NCBI GenBank assembly: GCA_902793685.1
Contig: CADBEN010000005.1
Coordinates: forward strand, 124,001 to 188,000
Direction: 5' to 3'
DNA length: 64,000 bases
Source: an uncultured Lachnospiraceae bacterium
GTDB taxonomy: Bacteria; Bacillota; Clostridia; Lachnospirales; Lachnospiraceae
Within the stretch, counting starts at the first letter, position 1; each line of letters starts with the position of its first letter. A program made the translations under genes and the position numbers. Positions 7,758-16,821 of this stretch are shown here, piece by piece. The notes beneath the pieces were generated by a model. That model did no database searches. It was given only the letters and a program-made list of their open reading frames with translations, and was not told the DNA's origin.

Positions 7758-8966
7758 ATGAACATTCCTTATAAAGACTTCTATGCGGACGAGCAGGGCG
7801 CGGTGGACGGCATCAGCTCCGCAACCCTGAACGGGAAGGCCCGGAACGTGAACGTGAACGGCGCATCCTACCACCAGAACGAGGAAGCTGTCACCACGGA
7901 AGGCATCCGGGGCGCCATGTACCCGGTGCGGGTCAGCAGTATGGCGGACCTTGAAGTCCTGAAGAACCTTGGCGCGAAGCAGGTCACGGACGCGGACAGC
8001 ATCAGCTACGAGATGAACGTCCGCGGGCAGATGACGACCTTCACGCTGTCCGGAAAGGACGCGCTGCAGGAAGCTCCGGACTACAGCTACTATGTGCTTT
8101 ACGAAAAGCCTGCCTTCTATAAGACTCTTACCGTCGCTGACGGAAAGACCAGCTTCAGCGCGGCCTCCGGAAGAGTGGGGAAGGCGGAAGGCGTCACAGG
8201 CAGTGTCACGCTGAATGCCCGCCACGCGGACGTGGAGATCAGCCTGAGCGGCATCGAGGTCGACGCGAAGACGGTCAGCGCTGTGATCGCGACCATCGAC
8301 GGTACCAATTACGCCCTGCACCATGTGGTGAACATCTGGCGCGGGACTGAGATCGGCTGGGACAATGCGGATATCAGCGCCGGCGGAAAGACCATCACGA
8401 ATCTTCGGTATTACCTGAAGGACGGCACCATCAGAGATTATCCGGTGAGCATTGAGATCCCGGAGAAAGAGGAGGAACAGCAGGAAGAGAAGCCTGAGGG
8501 ACAGCCGGAAACAACTCCGGAAGAGCAGAAACCGGAGAGGCAGCCGGAAGTTACGCCGGAAGAAGATCACAGTTCACAGTCAGGCGGAGGCTCGGATGAC
8601 AGCATCGGAAGCAGCGCGGCGGATTCGGGCAGCACGGCAGGCTGGCAGCGGAACACCACAGGATGGTGGTACAGAAATTCTGACGGCAGCTGGCCGGCAG
8701 AGCAGTGGATGCTGCTTGACGGAAAATGGTACAGCTTTGATCCCCAGGGATACATGCGTACCGGCTGGTATCAGGATCCGAAGGACGGACAGACCTATTA
8801 CTTCGATCCGGAGTCCGGGGCCATGGTGACCGGGACAGCTGTCATCGACGGACAGCAGTACAGCTTCAATTCGTCCGTACCGGCTCCGACCTATGAGCAG
8901 GACATGGACGGAAAGTGGGTCTGGAAGGGCACAGAGGACCTTCCGCTAGGAGCGCTTATCAAATAA
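7758..8966 (+). CDS. PBP-Tp47-like domain protein with C-terminal cell-wall-binding repeats (downstream part)
   Basis: 402 residues from ATG 7758, but that start has no good ribosome binding site and the homologous domain begins upstream (EDEPFFVLMNIPYKDFY), so it is probably the body of the interrupted gene. Residues 1-220 resemble the domain of Treponema Tp47-like proteins found in Clostridia (LMNIPYKDFYADE, DGISSATLNG, GASYH). DGISSAT looks like the ApbE flavinylation motif. An E/P/K/Q-rich linker follows (about 235-280), then aromatic repeats of the choline-binding/cell-wall-binding type (TGWWYRNSDGSW, DGKWYSFDPQGYMRTGWYQD, GQTYYFDPESGAM). Likely surface-attached. It lies next to apbE and shares operator-like palindromes with it. 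Confidence 0.72.
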   Translation: MNIPYKDFYADEQGAVDGISSATLNGKARNVNVNGASYHQNEEAVTTEGIRGAMYPVRVSSMADLEVLKNLGAKQVTDADSISYEMNVRGQMTTFTLSGKDALQEAPDYSYYVLYEKPAFYKTLTVADGKTSFSAASGRVGKAEGVTGSVTLNARHADVEISLSGIEVDAKTVSAVIATIDGTNYALHHVVNIWRGTEIGWDNADISAGGKTITNLRYYLKDGTIRDYPVSIEIPEKEEEQQEEKPEGQPETTPEEQKPERQPEVTPEEDHSSQSGGGSDDSIGSSAADSGSTAGWQRNTTGWWYRNSDGSWPAEQWMLLDGKWYSFDPQGYMRTGWYQDPKDGQTYYFDPESGAMVTGTAVIDGQQYSFNSSVPAPTYEQDMDGKWVWKGTEDLPLGALIK

Positions 8967-8985
8967 GACTTTGTCTCCACTCTGC

Positions 8986-9020
8986 GGAAATGCCATCCTT
9001 CGGGGTGGCATTTCCTCTTT
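8986..9020 (+). terminator. Terminator with UUCG tetraloop
   Basis: A 13-bp perfect stem (8986-8998 with 9003-9015) closed by a TTCG tetraloop, then TCTTTAT. It follows the cell-wall protein frame by 20 nt and precedes gltX. Confidence 0.88.
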
Positions 9021-9071
9021 ATTTGGGGTAAGATAAGGGGTGCAAATCCAAATCAAAGGAGACCGCAGATT

Positions 9072-10526
9072 ATGAAGATCAGAACAAGATATGCACCGAG
9101 CCCGACCGGCAGGATGCATGTAGGAAACCTGAGAACTGCGCTGTACGCATATCTCATCGCGAAGCACGAGGACGGAGATTTTATGCTCCGTATCGAGGAC
9201 ACTGACCAGGAACGCCAGGTGGAAGGCGCGGTGGAGATCATCTACCGCACCCTTGCGGAGACCGGCCTGATCCACGACGAAGGACCGGACAAGGACGGCG
9301 GTTACGGTCCCTATGTGCAGAGTGAGCGCATGAAGACCGGTATTTACATGAAATACGCAAAGAAGCTTATCGAAAAGGGAGAAGCCTACTACTGCTTCTG
9401 TGACCAGGCCCGTCTCGATTCCCTGAAGCGTGAGGTGAACGGCGAGACCATCATGACCTACGACAAGCACTGCCTGCATCTTTCCAAGGAAGAGGTCGAG
9501 GCAAATCTTGCCGCAGGCAAGCCCTTTGTCATCCGTCAGAACAATCCGGCGACCGGCACCACCACCTTCCACGACGAGATCTACGGTGATATCACAGTCG
9601 ACAATTCCGAGCTCGACGACATGGTCCTCATTAAGTCCGACGGCTTCCCGACCTACAATTTCGCCAACGTGGTGGATGATCACACCATGGGTATCACCCA
9701 CGTGGTCCGCGGAAACGAGTACCTGTCCTCCTCCCCGAAGTACAACCGTCTGTATGACGCTTTCGGATGGGAGGTCCCGGTCTACGTCCACTGCCCGACC
9801 ATCACGAACGAAGAGCACAAGAAGCTGTCCAAGCGTTCCGGCCATTCCTCTTTTGAGGATCTGATCGCCCAGGGCTTCGTGGCTCCGGCGGTGGTGAACT
9901 TTGTGGCGCTGCTGGGCTGGTCTCCGGAAGGAGACCGGGAGATCTTCTCCCTTGAGGAACTGGTAAAGGAGTTCGATTACCACCGCATCAGCAAGTCTCC
10001 GGCAGTCTTTGACATGACGAAGCTTCGCTGGATGAACGGCGAGTATCTGAAGGCCATGGATCCGGAAGAGTTCTATCAGCTTGCGGAGCCGTACCTGAAG
10101 AAGTACATCGCGGCCGATGTTGACCTGCGGAAGGTAGCCCGGATGGTCCAGACCCGCATCGAGGTATTCCCGGACATCGAAGAAATGGTGGATTTCTTCA
10201 ACGCAGTGCCGGAGTACGATGTTTCGATGTACACCCACAAGAAGATGAGGACCACTCCGGAGGTCGCGAAGAAGGTCCTGGAAGACGTTATGCCGATCCT
10301 GGAGGCTCAGGAAGACTGGTCCAACGACGCGCTCTTTGAGCGCCTGAAGGCATATGGCGCAGAGGCCGGACTGAAGGTCGGCGCTGTCATGTGGCCCATC
10401 CGCACGGCCCTGTCCGGAAAGCAGCAGACGCCGGCCGGCGCGACTGAGCTCCTGGAGGTCTTCGGTAAGGAAGAATCTCTGAAGAGGCTGGCGGCAGGCA
10501 TTAAGAAGCTGACTGAGGAAGCATGA
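9072..10526 (+). CDS. gltX: Glutamate--tRNA ligase
   Basis: Charges tRNA-Glu (and, in many Firmicutes, tRNA-Gln as a precursor) in the cytoplasm; class I synthetase. 484 aa, the normal bacterial length. The HIGH-type motif is in [16 protein letters not shown] near the N-terminus and the KMSKS-type motif is KLSKRSGH near residue 255. Other family segments are [36 protein letters not shown] and the C-terminal helical anticodon-binding region. AAAGGAG lies about 10 nt before the ATG. It overlaps the helicase gene by 4 nt (ATGA), so the two are co-transcribed, an unusual pairing. Confidence 0.95.
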   Translation: MKIRTRYAPSPTGRMHVGNLRTALYAYLIAKHEDGDFMLRIEDTDQERQVEGAVEIIYRTLAETGLIHDEGPDKDGGYGPYVQSERMKTGIYMKYAKKLIEKGEAYYCFCDQARLDSLKREVNGETIMTYDKHCLHLSKEEVEANLAAGKPFVIRQNNPATGTTTFHDEIYGDITVDNSELDDMVLIKSDGFPTYNFANVVDDHTMGITHVVRGNEYLSSSPKYNRLYDAFGWEVPVYVHCPTITNEEHKKLSKRSGHSSFEDLIAQGFVAPAVVNFVALLGWSPEGDREIFSLEELVKEFDYHRISKSPAVFDMTKLRWMNGEYLKAMDPEEFYQLAEPYLKKYIAADVDLRKVARMVQTRIEVFPDIEEMVDFFNAVPEYDVSMYTHKKMRTTPEVAKKVLEDVMPILEAQEDWSNDALFERLKAYGAEAGLKVGAVMWPIRTALSGKQQTPAGATELLEVFGKEESLKRLAAGIKKLTEEA

Positions 10527-12640
10527 GAGAAGTATTTTCAGATGCACAGAAAGAAGCGGTCACCTGGGGACAGGGACCGCTTCTTGTAATCGCGGGTCCC
10601 GGTTCCGGCAAGACCTTTGTCATCACGCACCGGGTGCGGTACCTGACGGAGACCCTGGGCGTCCGGCCCTCGCAGATCCTGGTGGTCACCTTTTCCAGGG
10701 CTGCGGCGAGAAGCATGGAAGAGCGGTATCTTTCCTTTTTTGCACCTGCTTCCGGACCGGAAACTGCGGACAGAACGGGGCAGGGCGGAGCCGCACCGGC
10801 GCCGGCGGGGGATGTCCGCCCGGCACTTCCCCGGGGCGGCCGCGTGACCTTCGGCACCTTCCACTCCTTCTTTTTCGGCCTTCTGCGGACGGCCTACGGC
10901 TATTCCGCGGAGCAGGTCGCCGGGGATGAGGAGCGCATGAAGATCGTGACGGACCTGATCCGGAAGCACCGCATCGACGCGGACGATATCCGCACCCTTG
11001 CGCTGAATCTTCAGCAGGAGATCGCGCTGGTAAAGGAAGAGCGGGCGGATCTGGACCACTACTATGCGGTCAGCTGTCCGGCTTCCGCTTTCCGGGACCT
11101 GTTCCGGGATTATGAGCGGGCTCTCGGGGAACTCCGTAAGATCGACTATGAAGACATGCTCCTCATGACTTATGAGCTGCTGCGGGACCGCGCCGACATC
11201 CGCCGCGCCTGCCAGGAGCGCTGGCAGTGGATCCTGGTGGACGAGTTCCAGGATATCAACCGCCTTCAGTATGAGATCGTACGGATGATCGCCGGAGAAC
11301 GGAAAAACCTGACCATCGTGGGTGATGACGACCAGTCTATATACCGCTTCCGCGGCGCGAAGCCGGAGATCATGCTGGGATTTGAGCGGGATTATCCCGG
11401 GGCAAAAAAGGTGCTGCTGGACATCAATTTCCGCTCCACGCCGGAGATCGTCGACACGGCGGGGCGGCTGATCCGCCACAACCGGCGCCGCTTTGAAAAG
11501 GAGATCAGGGCTTCCCGGCCTTCGGGAAAACCGGTCAACACGGTGGTGTGCCCGGACCCGGCAAAGGAGGCGGCGTATATCGCCCGGGAGATCAAAGCGC
11601 GGGTCCTCGGAATCGGCGCGGAAGAGATCTCCGGAAAACCCGGCGCGGGAGACACGCCGCGCCTGCATTACGGCGACATTGCCATTCTCTACCGCACAAA
11701 TCTGCAGCCGCGGCTTCTGGCCGCGAAGCTGATGGCGGAGGGCATTCCCTTCCGGATGAAAGAGATGCTGCCGGACCTGATGGACCACTGGATCGCGAAA
11801 GACGTTCAGGCCTACCTGAGACTGGCACGGAGTATCGGGGACCGGGCGGACCTGGTGCGCATCATGAACCGGCCGAACCGCTATATCCGCCGGGACGCGG
11901 TGAGAGAGGAAGCCGCTTTCCATGACGGTGCTCCGGACTTTGCCGTCATCGCCCGCTGGTATTTCCGGGAAGGGCAGGGCTGGATGAAGGACCGGCTCGA
12001 CAGGTTTGCCATGGAGCTGCGCGCTCTGTCACGGCGGAACGTCGGCGATGCCATCCGGTACCTGCGGGAGGAGATCGGCTACGATGAGTTCCTGAAATCC
12101 TACGCGGAGGAGCATCGCATCGAGCTGAGTGAGCTCATGGAGATCATCGACGAGATCACGGACTCCGCGGAGGGCTTTCAGTTTCCGGAGGATTGGTTCG
12201 AACACTGCAGGGAATTCCGGGAGGAACTCCTGAAAAAGAAAGAGTCCCGGAGAAAAAGTACCGGAAAGCAGAACGCCGGGAATAAGAAAGCCGGGAATCA
12301 GAACGCCGGAACGCAGAATGTCGGAAAGCAGAACGTCGGGAATTCTGATGCCGGGAATCGGGGCGAGGAACAGGAGTCCGAGGACACGGACCAGGTCCAT
12401 CTCATGACCTTCCACGCGTCCAAGGGGCTGGAGTTTCCGCTGGTCTATCTCGTGGACGTGAACGAAGGGATCGTTCCCCACCGGAAGGCCGGCACCCGGG
12501 ACGAACTGGAGGAAGAGCGCCGCATGTTCTATGTGGCCATGACGAGGGCAAAGGATGAACTTCAGATCTGCACCTGCCGGAAACGCTTCCGGCGAACTGC
12601 GGAGGAGAGTCCCTTTATCAGCGAATATGAGCGGGGATGA
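10523..12640 (+). CDS. UvrD/Rep/PcrA-family ATP-dependent DNA helicase
   Basis: Superfamily 1A 3'-5' DNA helicase, 705 aa. Motifs in order: AGPGSGKT (Walker A), [10 protein letters not shown] (Ia), [17 protein letters not shown] (Walker B), [13 protein letters not shown] (III), INFRST (IV), [18 protein letters not shown] (V) and [17 protein letters not shown] (VI). Residues 68-95 form a Pro/Gly/Ala-rich insertion after motif Ia, and residues 575-620 contain six pentapeptide repeats (KQNAG-like) before motif V. The end lacks the usual PcrA C-terminal RNA-polymerase-binding tail, so it is a shorter UvrD-like helicase rather than PcrA itself. It starts by ATGA overlap with gltX. Confidence 0.9.
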   Translation: MREVFSDAQKEAVTWGQGPLLVIAGPGSGKTFVITHRVRYLTETLGVRPSQILVVTFSRAAARSMEERYLSFFAPASGPETADRTGQGGAAPAPAGDVRPALPRGGRVTFGTFHSFFFGLLRTAYGYSAEQVAGDEERMKIVTDLIRKHRIDADDIRTLALNLQQEIALVKEERADLDHYYAVSCPASAFRDLFRDYERALGELRKIDYEDMLLMTYELLRDRADIRRACQERWQWILVDEFQDINRLQYEIVRMIAGERKNLTIVGDDDQSIYRFRGAKPEIMLGFERDYPGAKKVLLDINFRSTPEIVDTAGRLIRHNRRRFEKEIRASRPSGKPVNTVVCPDPAKEAAYIAREIKARVLGIGAEEISGKPGAGDTPRLHYGDIAILYRTNLQPRLLAAKLMAEGIPFRMKEMLPDLMDHWIAKDVQAYLRLARSIGDRADLVRIMNRPNRYIRRDAVREEAAFHDGAPDFAVIARWYFREGQGWMKDRLDRFAMELRALSRRNVGDAIRYLREEIGYDEFLKSYAEEHRIELSELMEIIDEITDSAEGFQFPEDWFEHCREFREELLKKKESRRKSTGKQNAGNKKAGNQNAGTQNVGKQNVGNSDAGNRGEEQESEDTDQVHLMTFHASKGLEFPLVYLVDVNEGIVPHRKAGTRDELEEERRMFYVAMTRAKDELQICTCRKRFRRTAEESPFISEYERG
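12266..12355 (+). repeat. Six in-frame 15-bp repeats in the helicase gene
   Basis: Six imperfect 15-bp units encode [30 protein letters not shown]. They form a polar, probably disordered linker between motifs IV and V and likely arose by slippage. Confidence 0.85.
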
Positions 12641-12711
12641 AGGTTCCTGCGGCGAGGAAGCGAAAGCACGTCCTGAATAAAGTTTCTGTGGCATGGAGCC
12701 GGAGAAACGAT

Positions 12712-12717
12712 TATAAT
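12712..12717 (+). promoter_or_regulatory. -10 box for the DUF1292 gene
   Basis: TATAAT 42 nt before the start codon at 12760. The matching -35 region (TGGCAT at 12689-12694, 17-nt spacer) is weak. Confidence 0.4.
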
Positions 12718-12759
12718 GTCTCTATCAGTTTCAGCTGCATGAGCAGCGGGGGGAGAGAA

Positions 12760-13101
12760 ATGAAAGAAAGCGAAGCAGTCAAGCACGAAGGCCTGTTCGA
12801 AGGCGGAGACACCACGGTCACGCTGACCCTGGACGACGGCTCTCTTCTGGAATGCGTCGTCCTGACCATTTTTGAGGCGGGCGATGACGGCAGAGAGTAC
12901 ATCGCTCTGATGCCGCAGACGGACGATGAAGGCGGTGAAGTCTATCTTTACCGTTACACCGAGACTGAGGACGGCCAGCCGGATCTCACGAACATCGAGT
13001 CCGACGAGGAGTATGAGGCCGTCGCGGACGCTTTTGACGAGATCCTGGACGCGCAGGAGTTCAACGAGCTCTTCGCGCAGGACGACGATGATCAGGAGTG
13101 A
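12760..13101 (+). CDS. DUF1292 family protein (YrzB-like)
   Basis: Small acidic cytosolic protein, 113 aa, of the DUF1292 family, widespread in Firmicutes and of unknown function. The core LTLDDGSLLECVVLTIFEAGDDGREYIALMPQ...EVYLYRY is the conserved domain; the tail is very acidic and ends DDDDQE. An in-frame ATG at 12637 would add about 41 basic residues unrelated to the family. The start at 12760 follows a GGGGGGAG ribosome binding site and gives the usual length. In other Firmicutes the family often neighbours ruvX and alaS; here it stands alone with its own -10 box and terminator. Confidence 0.85.
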   Translation: MKESEAVKHEGLFEGGDTTVTLTLDDGSLLECVVLTIFEAGDDGREYIALMPQTDDEGGEVYLYRYTETEDGQPDLTNIESDEEYEAVADAFDEILDAQEFNELFAQDDDDQE

Positions 13102-13124
13102 CGGCTGTCAGATCGGAAGAACGG

Positions 13125-13163
13125 AAAAAGCAGCTTCAGGATTAAGTCCTGAAGCTGCTTTTT
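13125..13163. terminator. Bidirectional terminator between the DUF1292 gene and hisB
   Basis: A 17-bp perfect stem with A5 on one side and T5 on the other (13125-13141 with 13147-13163) and a 5-nt loop. It can end transcripts from both converging genes. Confidence 0.9.
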
Positions 13164-13192
13164 GTTATGGCATGAAAGGTTCTGCGATTGTT

Positions 13193-13825
13193 TTACAGGG
13201 CTCCCTTCGTGGACCAGACGCCGCTGATCCTGGGTTCGTACTGCGTCGCGGCGTCCAGGGCCTTGGCGAAGGCCTTGAAGGCACATTCCGCGATGTGGTG
13301 GTTGTTCTCGCCGCGGATCTGATGGAAGTGCAGATTCATCATGGCGGAGTAGGAGACCGCGTAGAAGAATTCCTTCACCATCTCCGTGTCGAAGTCGCCG
13401 ATCTTCGGGACTGTGAAGACCAGGTCGGAGGCGTAGTAAGGCCGCCCGGACAGATCCACGGCGCTGATGATCAGCGTCTCGTCCATGGGAAGGACCACGC
13501 TGCCGAAGCGTTTGATCCCGGCCTTGTCGCCCAGGGCTTCGCGGATGGCCGTGCCGAGCACGATCCCCACGTCCTCGATGGTGTGATGGGAATCCACGGT
13601 GATGTCGCCCTTGCAGGTCACATCCAGGTCGAAGAGTCCGTGGCGGGCAAAGCCGTCCAGCATGTGGTCAAAGAAGCCCACACCGGTATCTGCGCGGCAG
13701 ATGCCGGTGCCGTCCAGATTCAGACGGACTCTGATGTCGGTCTCCTTCGTGGTGCGCGTGATCTCCGCGATGCGGTCCCCGCAGCCCGCGGCCGCATTCT
13801 GCGATTCCTGAATATTATTTGCCAT
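13193..13825 (-). CDS. hisB: Imidazoleglycerol-phosphate dehydratase
   Basis: Sixth step of histidine synthesis: removes water from imidazole-glycerol phosphate to give imidazole-acetol phosphate. 210 aa, the single-domain form without the fused phosphatase of enterobacteria. The metal-binding signatures are FFDHMLDGFARHGLFDLDV, VDSHHTIEDVGIVLG and NNHHIAECAFKAFAKAL. The N-terminus has about 20 extra residues (NNIQESQNAAAGCGD). An AGGAGG ribosome binding site precedes the ATG. No other his gene is nearby; it lies behind ychF on the same strand with a 129-nt gap, so it is an isolated member of the pathway. Confidence 0.93.
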   Translation of the reverse strand: MANNIQESQNAAAGCGDRIAEITRTTKETDIRVRLNLDGTGICRADTGVGFFDHMLDGFARHGLFDLDVTCKGDITVDSHHTIEDVGIVLGTAIREALGDKAGIKRFGSVVLPMDETLIISAVDLSGRPYYASDLVFTVPKIGDFDTEMVKEFFYAVSYSAMMNLHFHQIRGENNHHIAECAFKAFAKALDAATQYEPRISGVWSTKGAL

Positions 13826-13954
13826 AGATGAACCTCCTGCTGCAAAAACTCACGTAGCGGCCGCCGTTCCCGGCAAAGCAATTACTGCCGTTTGTGAACC
13901 GCCGCTGCAAAACGTCTGCCCGGGGCGGGAACTCCGTCTGGCAGCCTGTGATAC

Positions 13955-15052
13955 TTAGACGTTGAAGCGGAACAGGATGACGTCGCCGTCCTGAACCACA
14001 TACTCCTTGCCTTCCAGACGCATCAGGCCCTTTTCCTTGGCTGCTGTGGAGCTTCCGCATGCCATCAGGTCGTCATAGTTGATGACCTCGGCCCGGATGA
14101 AGCCGCGCTCAAAGTCGGTGTGGATCTTTCCTGCCGCCTGAGGCGCCTTGGTTCCCTTCTTAATGGTCCATGCGCGGGTCTCGTCCTCGCCGGTGGTCAG
14201 GAAGGAGAGGAGGCCGAGCAGGTCGTAGCTTGCCGCGATCAGCTTGTCCAGGCCGGACTCGGAGACGCCCAGCGCCTCAAGGTAATCCGCCTTCTCGTCG
14301 TCATCCAGCTCGGCGATCTCCTGCTCGATCTGTGCGCTGACCACGAAGACCTTGCTGCCGCTTTCCTCCGCGAACTTCCGGACCGCCTGAACGTGCGGGT
14401 TGGAAGCTCCGTCGTCCGCAAGATCATCCTCCGCGACGTTGGCGGCGAAGATGACCGGCTTTGCGGTAAGGAGGCAGAGGGAGCGGACAAATGCCATGAT
14501 ATCCTGGTCGTCGTTTGTGTAGACGGAAGCCGGCTTTCCTTCTTCCAGGATCGCCTTCAGCTCCTTCAGGACTTCAAGCTCCTTCTTCAGGGACTTGTCG
14601 TTCATGGCGGACTTGCCGGTCTTCGAGATCCGGCGCTCCAGGACCTCCAGGTCCGCGAAGATCAGCTCGAGGTTGATGGTCTCGATATCCCGGACCGGGT
14701 CCACGGAGCCGTCGACGTGGATGACGTTCTCATCCTCAAAGCAGCGGACCACGTGGACAATGGCGTCACACTCGCGGATGTTCGCGAGGAACTGGTTTCC
14801 GAGGCCCTCGCCCTTGCTGGCGCCCTTGACGAGGCCGGCAATGTCGACGAATTCGATGACTGCGGGCGTGACTTTCTTCGAATGGTGCAGATCTCCGAGC
14901 TTTTTCAGGCGCTCGTCCGGAACGGGGACGATGCCGACGTTCGGATCAATGGTACAGAACGGATAATTTGCAGCCTGCGCTCCTGCTTTGGTCAGTGAGT
15001 TGAACAGTGTGCTCTTGCCTACGTTGGGCAGGCCGACGATCCCTAATTTCAT
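13955..15052 (-). CDS. ychF: Redox-regulated ATPase YchF (Obg-family NTPase)
   Basis: Translation-associated P-loop ATPase that binds ribosomes and is linked to oxidative-stress responses in other bacteria. 365 aa, the usual length. It starts [17 protein letters not shown] (G1), with [56 protein letters not shown] (G3 region), NVAEDDL at the specificity motif, and a C-terminal TGS domain ([29 protein letters not shown]). The frame is open 23 codons further, but AAGGAG before the methionine at 15052 and family alignment fix the start. It is followed by hisB on the same strand. Confidence 0.95.
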   Translation of the reverse strand: MKLGIVGLPNVGKSTLFNSLTKAGAQAANYPFCTIDPNVGIVPVPDERLKKLGDLHHSKKVTPAVIEFVDIAGLVKGASKGEGLGNQFLANIRECDAIVHVVRCFEDENVIHVDGSVDPVRDIETINLELIFADLEVLERRISKTGKSAMNDKSLKKELEVLKELKAILEEGKPASVYTNDDQDIMAFVRSLCLLTAKPVIFAANVAEDDLADDGASNPHVQAVRKFAEESGSKVFVVSAQIEQEIAELDDDEKADYLEALGVSESGLDKLIAASYDLLGLLSFLTTGEDETRAWTIKKGTKAPQAAGKIHTDFERGFIRAEVINYDDLMACGSSTAAKEKGLMRLEGKEYVVQDGDVILFRFNV

Positions 15053-15139
15053 TTGCGCATTTTCTCCTTGGATTTTCAGAATGCTCTGCTCATGCCGGCA
15101 CATGCCGCGAAGCGGAAGCATTCTTTTTCTTAAATTAAC

Positions 15140-15168
15140 ATTTTAGCAAAAAGACTGCGGATTCACAA
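15140..15168 (-). promoter_or_regulatory. Promoter for ychF
   Basis: On the minus strand TTGTGA (15168-15163), 17-nt spacer, TAAAAT (15145-15140) preceded by TGC (extended -10). It lies about 90 nt upstream of the ychF start. Confidence 0.6.
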
Positions 15169-15256
15169 TGCAAAAAGAAGCCGGATATGGTACGATACCT
15201 GTTGATTTGTCTCAGTGGGAGAGGACCTCACCTGAGATAGAGGAAAGGCGGTAACT

Positions 15257-16141
15257 ATGTACGATCTGAAATTTGTGAATCTCGGGATCACCATCGAACA
15301 CATGGTAAGCTCCGTAAACGTGTTCGGATTCCGGATCGCTTTCTACGGGATCATCATCGGCATCGGCATGCTGCTGGGCATCATGCTGGCGGCCTGGGAC
15401 GCGAAGGACCGCGGCCTCGGCGAGGACGTGATCTATGACAACATCATCTCGGTCATCCTGATCGGGATCGCGGGGGCAAGGCTTTACTATGTGTTCTTCC
15501 AGTGGGATGCCTACAAGGACGACCTGCTGCAGATCCTGAATCTCAGGGCAGGCGGCCTCGCCATCTACGGAGGCGTCATTGCGGGCCTGCTCACGCTGTA
15601 TGTGATCTGCCGGAGAAAGAAGCTGTCCTTCCTGGATGTGGCGGATTCCATCATGCTGGCGGTCCTGGTGGGGCAGATCCTGGGGCGCTGGGGCAATTTC
15701 TTTAACTGCGAGGCCTTCGGGCGCTACACGGAAAGTCTTTTCGCCATGCGTATCCGGAAGGCGATCGTGAACCCCATTATGATCGACGCGGAGCTTCTGG
15801 AGCACATCATCATCGAGAACGGCACCGAGTACATCCAGGTCCATCCCACTTTCCTCTATGAGTCATTCTGGAATTTCTGCCTGCTGATGTTCCTTCTGTG
15901 GTACCGGAAGCGGAAGAAGTTTACCGGCGAGATCTTCCTCCTGTATCTCTGCGGCTACGGTCTGGGGCGCTGCATCATCGAAGGCCTCCGGACGGATTCC
16001 CTCATGATCCCGGGCACCGGCATCGCCGTGTCCCAGCTTCTCGCGGGCACCTGCTTTGTCGTATCGCTGTTCCTGATCCTTCTCGGGCGAAAGAGGGCTG
16101 TGCTGAAGCCGGCGGAAGCAGCGAAGGAAACTAAATATTGA
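15257..16141 (+). CDS. lgt: Phosphatidylglycerol--prolipoprotein diacylglyceryl transferase
   Basis: Polytopic membrane enzyme that adds diacylglycerol to the lipobox cysteine of prolipoproteins, including the three lipoproteins predicted in this window. 294 aa with about seven membrane spans. Conserved segments are FGFRIAFYGIIIGIGMLLG, GGLAIYGGVIAG, the signature GRWGNFFNCEAFGRYT with the essential Arg/Asn/Glu, HPTFLYESFWNF, and GRCIIEGLRTDSL near the C-terminus. GAAAGGCGG lies about 6 nt before the ATG. It is monocistronic: divergent from ychF and closed by a terminator before mraZ. Confidence 0.95.
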   Translation: MYDLKFVNLGITIEHMVSSVNVFGFRIAFYGIIIGIGMLLGIMLAAWDAKDRGLGEDVIYDNIISVILIGIAGARLYYVFFQWDAYKDDLLQILNLRAGGLAIYGGVIAGLLTLYVICRRKKLSFLDVADSIMLAVLVGQILGRWGNFFNCEAFGRYTESLFAMRIRKAIVNPIMIDAELLEHIIIENGTEYIQVHPTFLYESFWNFCLLMFLLWYRKRKKFTGEIFLLYLCGYGLGRCIIEGLRTDSLMIPGTGIAVSQLLAGTCFVVSLFLILLGRKRAVLKPAEAAKETKY

Positions 16142-16150
16142 CCTCAAAAC

Positions 16151-16188
16151 GGGGCCCATCACTATATATGGTGATGGGCCCCCACTTT
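16151..16188 (+). terminator. Terminator after lgt
   Basis: A 12-bp perfect GC-rich stem (16151-16162 with 16171-16182) and 8-nt loop, followed by CACTTTTC. It isolates lgt from the dcw cluster. Confidence 0.8.
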
Positions 16189-16264
16189 TCCCCACATCTT
16201 GTGATAGCGCCTGAAAACCCGCATATTTGCTCAATTTTTATATGATTTTTGACCAGAATAATTC

Positions 16265-16293
16265 TTGCTTTTTTATGAAGAGGGCACTATTAT
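16265..16293 (+). promoter_or_regulatory. Promoter of the mraZ-led division and wall cluster
   Basis: TTGCTT (16265-16270), 17-nt spacer, TATTAT (16288-16293), with a transcription start expected near 16300, directly upstream of the candidate MraZ repeats. Confidence 0.6.
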
Positions 16294-16304
16294 TTAACTA
16301 TCAG

Positions 16305-16329
16305 GTGTCATTTAGTGGGGGAATGTGGT
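16305..16329 (+). promoter_or_regulatory. Candidate MraZ box (three 10-bp-spaced repeats)
   Basis: GTGTC, GTGGG and GTGGT start at 16305, 16315 and 16325, exactly 10 bp apart, between the promoter and the mraZ start. MraZ is known to bind direct TGGGN repeats separated by 5 nt in its own promoter. Only the middle repeat is a perfect TGGGN, so this is a probable rather than certain autoregulatory site. Confidence 0.5.
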
Positions 16330-16334
16330 AGGAA

Positions 16335-16772
16335 ATGCGCTTTACTGGTCAGTACAACCATTCGCTCGATACAAAGGGGAGGGTTATTATCCCCTCTGGT
16401 TTTCGTGAGAAGCTGGGTGACCGGTTCATGGTCGCGAGAGGCATGGAGAAGTGCATTACCGTCTACAGCATGGAAGCCTGGGAACGGCTGGAAGAGAAAG
16501 TCAGCGAGATGTCCCAGCTCAATGAAGCCACAAGAAAGTTCAGCCGGATCTTCTTCGCGACCGCGGGAGAGGTGGAGACGGACAAGCAGGGCAGGATCCT
16601 GATCCCTGCACATCTCCGGAAATATGCCGGGATCGACAAGGAATGCGTCGTGACCGGAAACCTGGACAAGGTCGAGATCTGGAGCCCGGAGAAATGGGCG
16701 GAGCAGATGGGCGAGGAAGACGATCTCGCAGCCTACGCAGCGCAGCTTGACGGCATGGGAGTGCGGCTGTAA
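16335..16772 (+). CDS. mraZ: Transcriptional regulator MraZ
   Basis: DNA-binding regulator of the dcw cluster with two tandem AbrB-like SpoVT/MraZ repeats; forms a ring that binds its own promoter. 145 aa, normal length. Repeat 1 contains YNHSLDTKGRVIIPSGFREKLGDRF and repeat 2 AGEVETDKQGRILIPAHLRKYAGI, each with the DxxGR core. The end (EDDLAAYAAQLDGMGVRL) is slightly longer than in Bacillus. The gene opens the dcw cluster, 49 nt ahead of rsmH, and carries a candidate MraZ box just before its start. Confidence 0.95.
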   Translation: MRFTGQYNHSLDTKGRVIIPSGFREKLGDRFMVARGMEKCITVYSMEAWERLEEKVSEMSQLNEATRKFSRIFFATAGEVETDKQGRILIPAHLRKYAGIDKECVVTGNLDKVEIWSPEKWAEQMGEEDDLAAYAAQLDGMGVRL

Positions 16773-16821
16773 CGCAGCATGACAACAGAAACAGCACCGG
16801 ACCAGACAGGAGGGAGCGGAC

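Larger units (their letters stand above)
7374..8966 (+). pseudogene. Secreted PBP-Tp47/cell-wall-repeat protein gene interrupted by an in-frame TAA
   Basis: The two open frames at 7374-7685 and 7758-8966 are in the same reading frame. Between them, after the TAA at 7683-7685, translation continues without another stop (DDVTGTSSNADPVPAEEDEPFFVL). The upstream part has the signal peptide; the downstream part has the family domain but no export signal. One nonsense change, for example CAA to TAA, explains this better than two genes. Alternatives are a base-call error or expression of the parts as separate peptides. Confidence 0.75.

Noticed and set aside
12637..12759. N-terminal extension of the DUF1292 protein from ATG 12637
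   Set aside because: Residues are basic and unlike the family, the -10 box lies inside this stretch, and ATG 12760 has a strong ribosome binding site.
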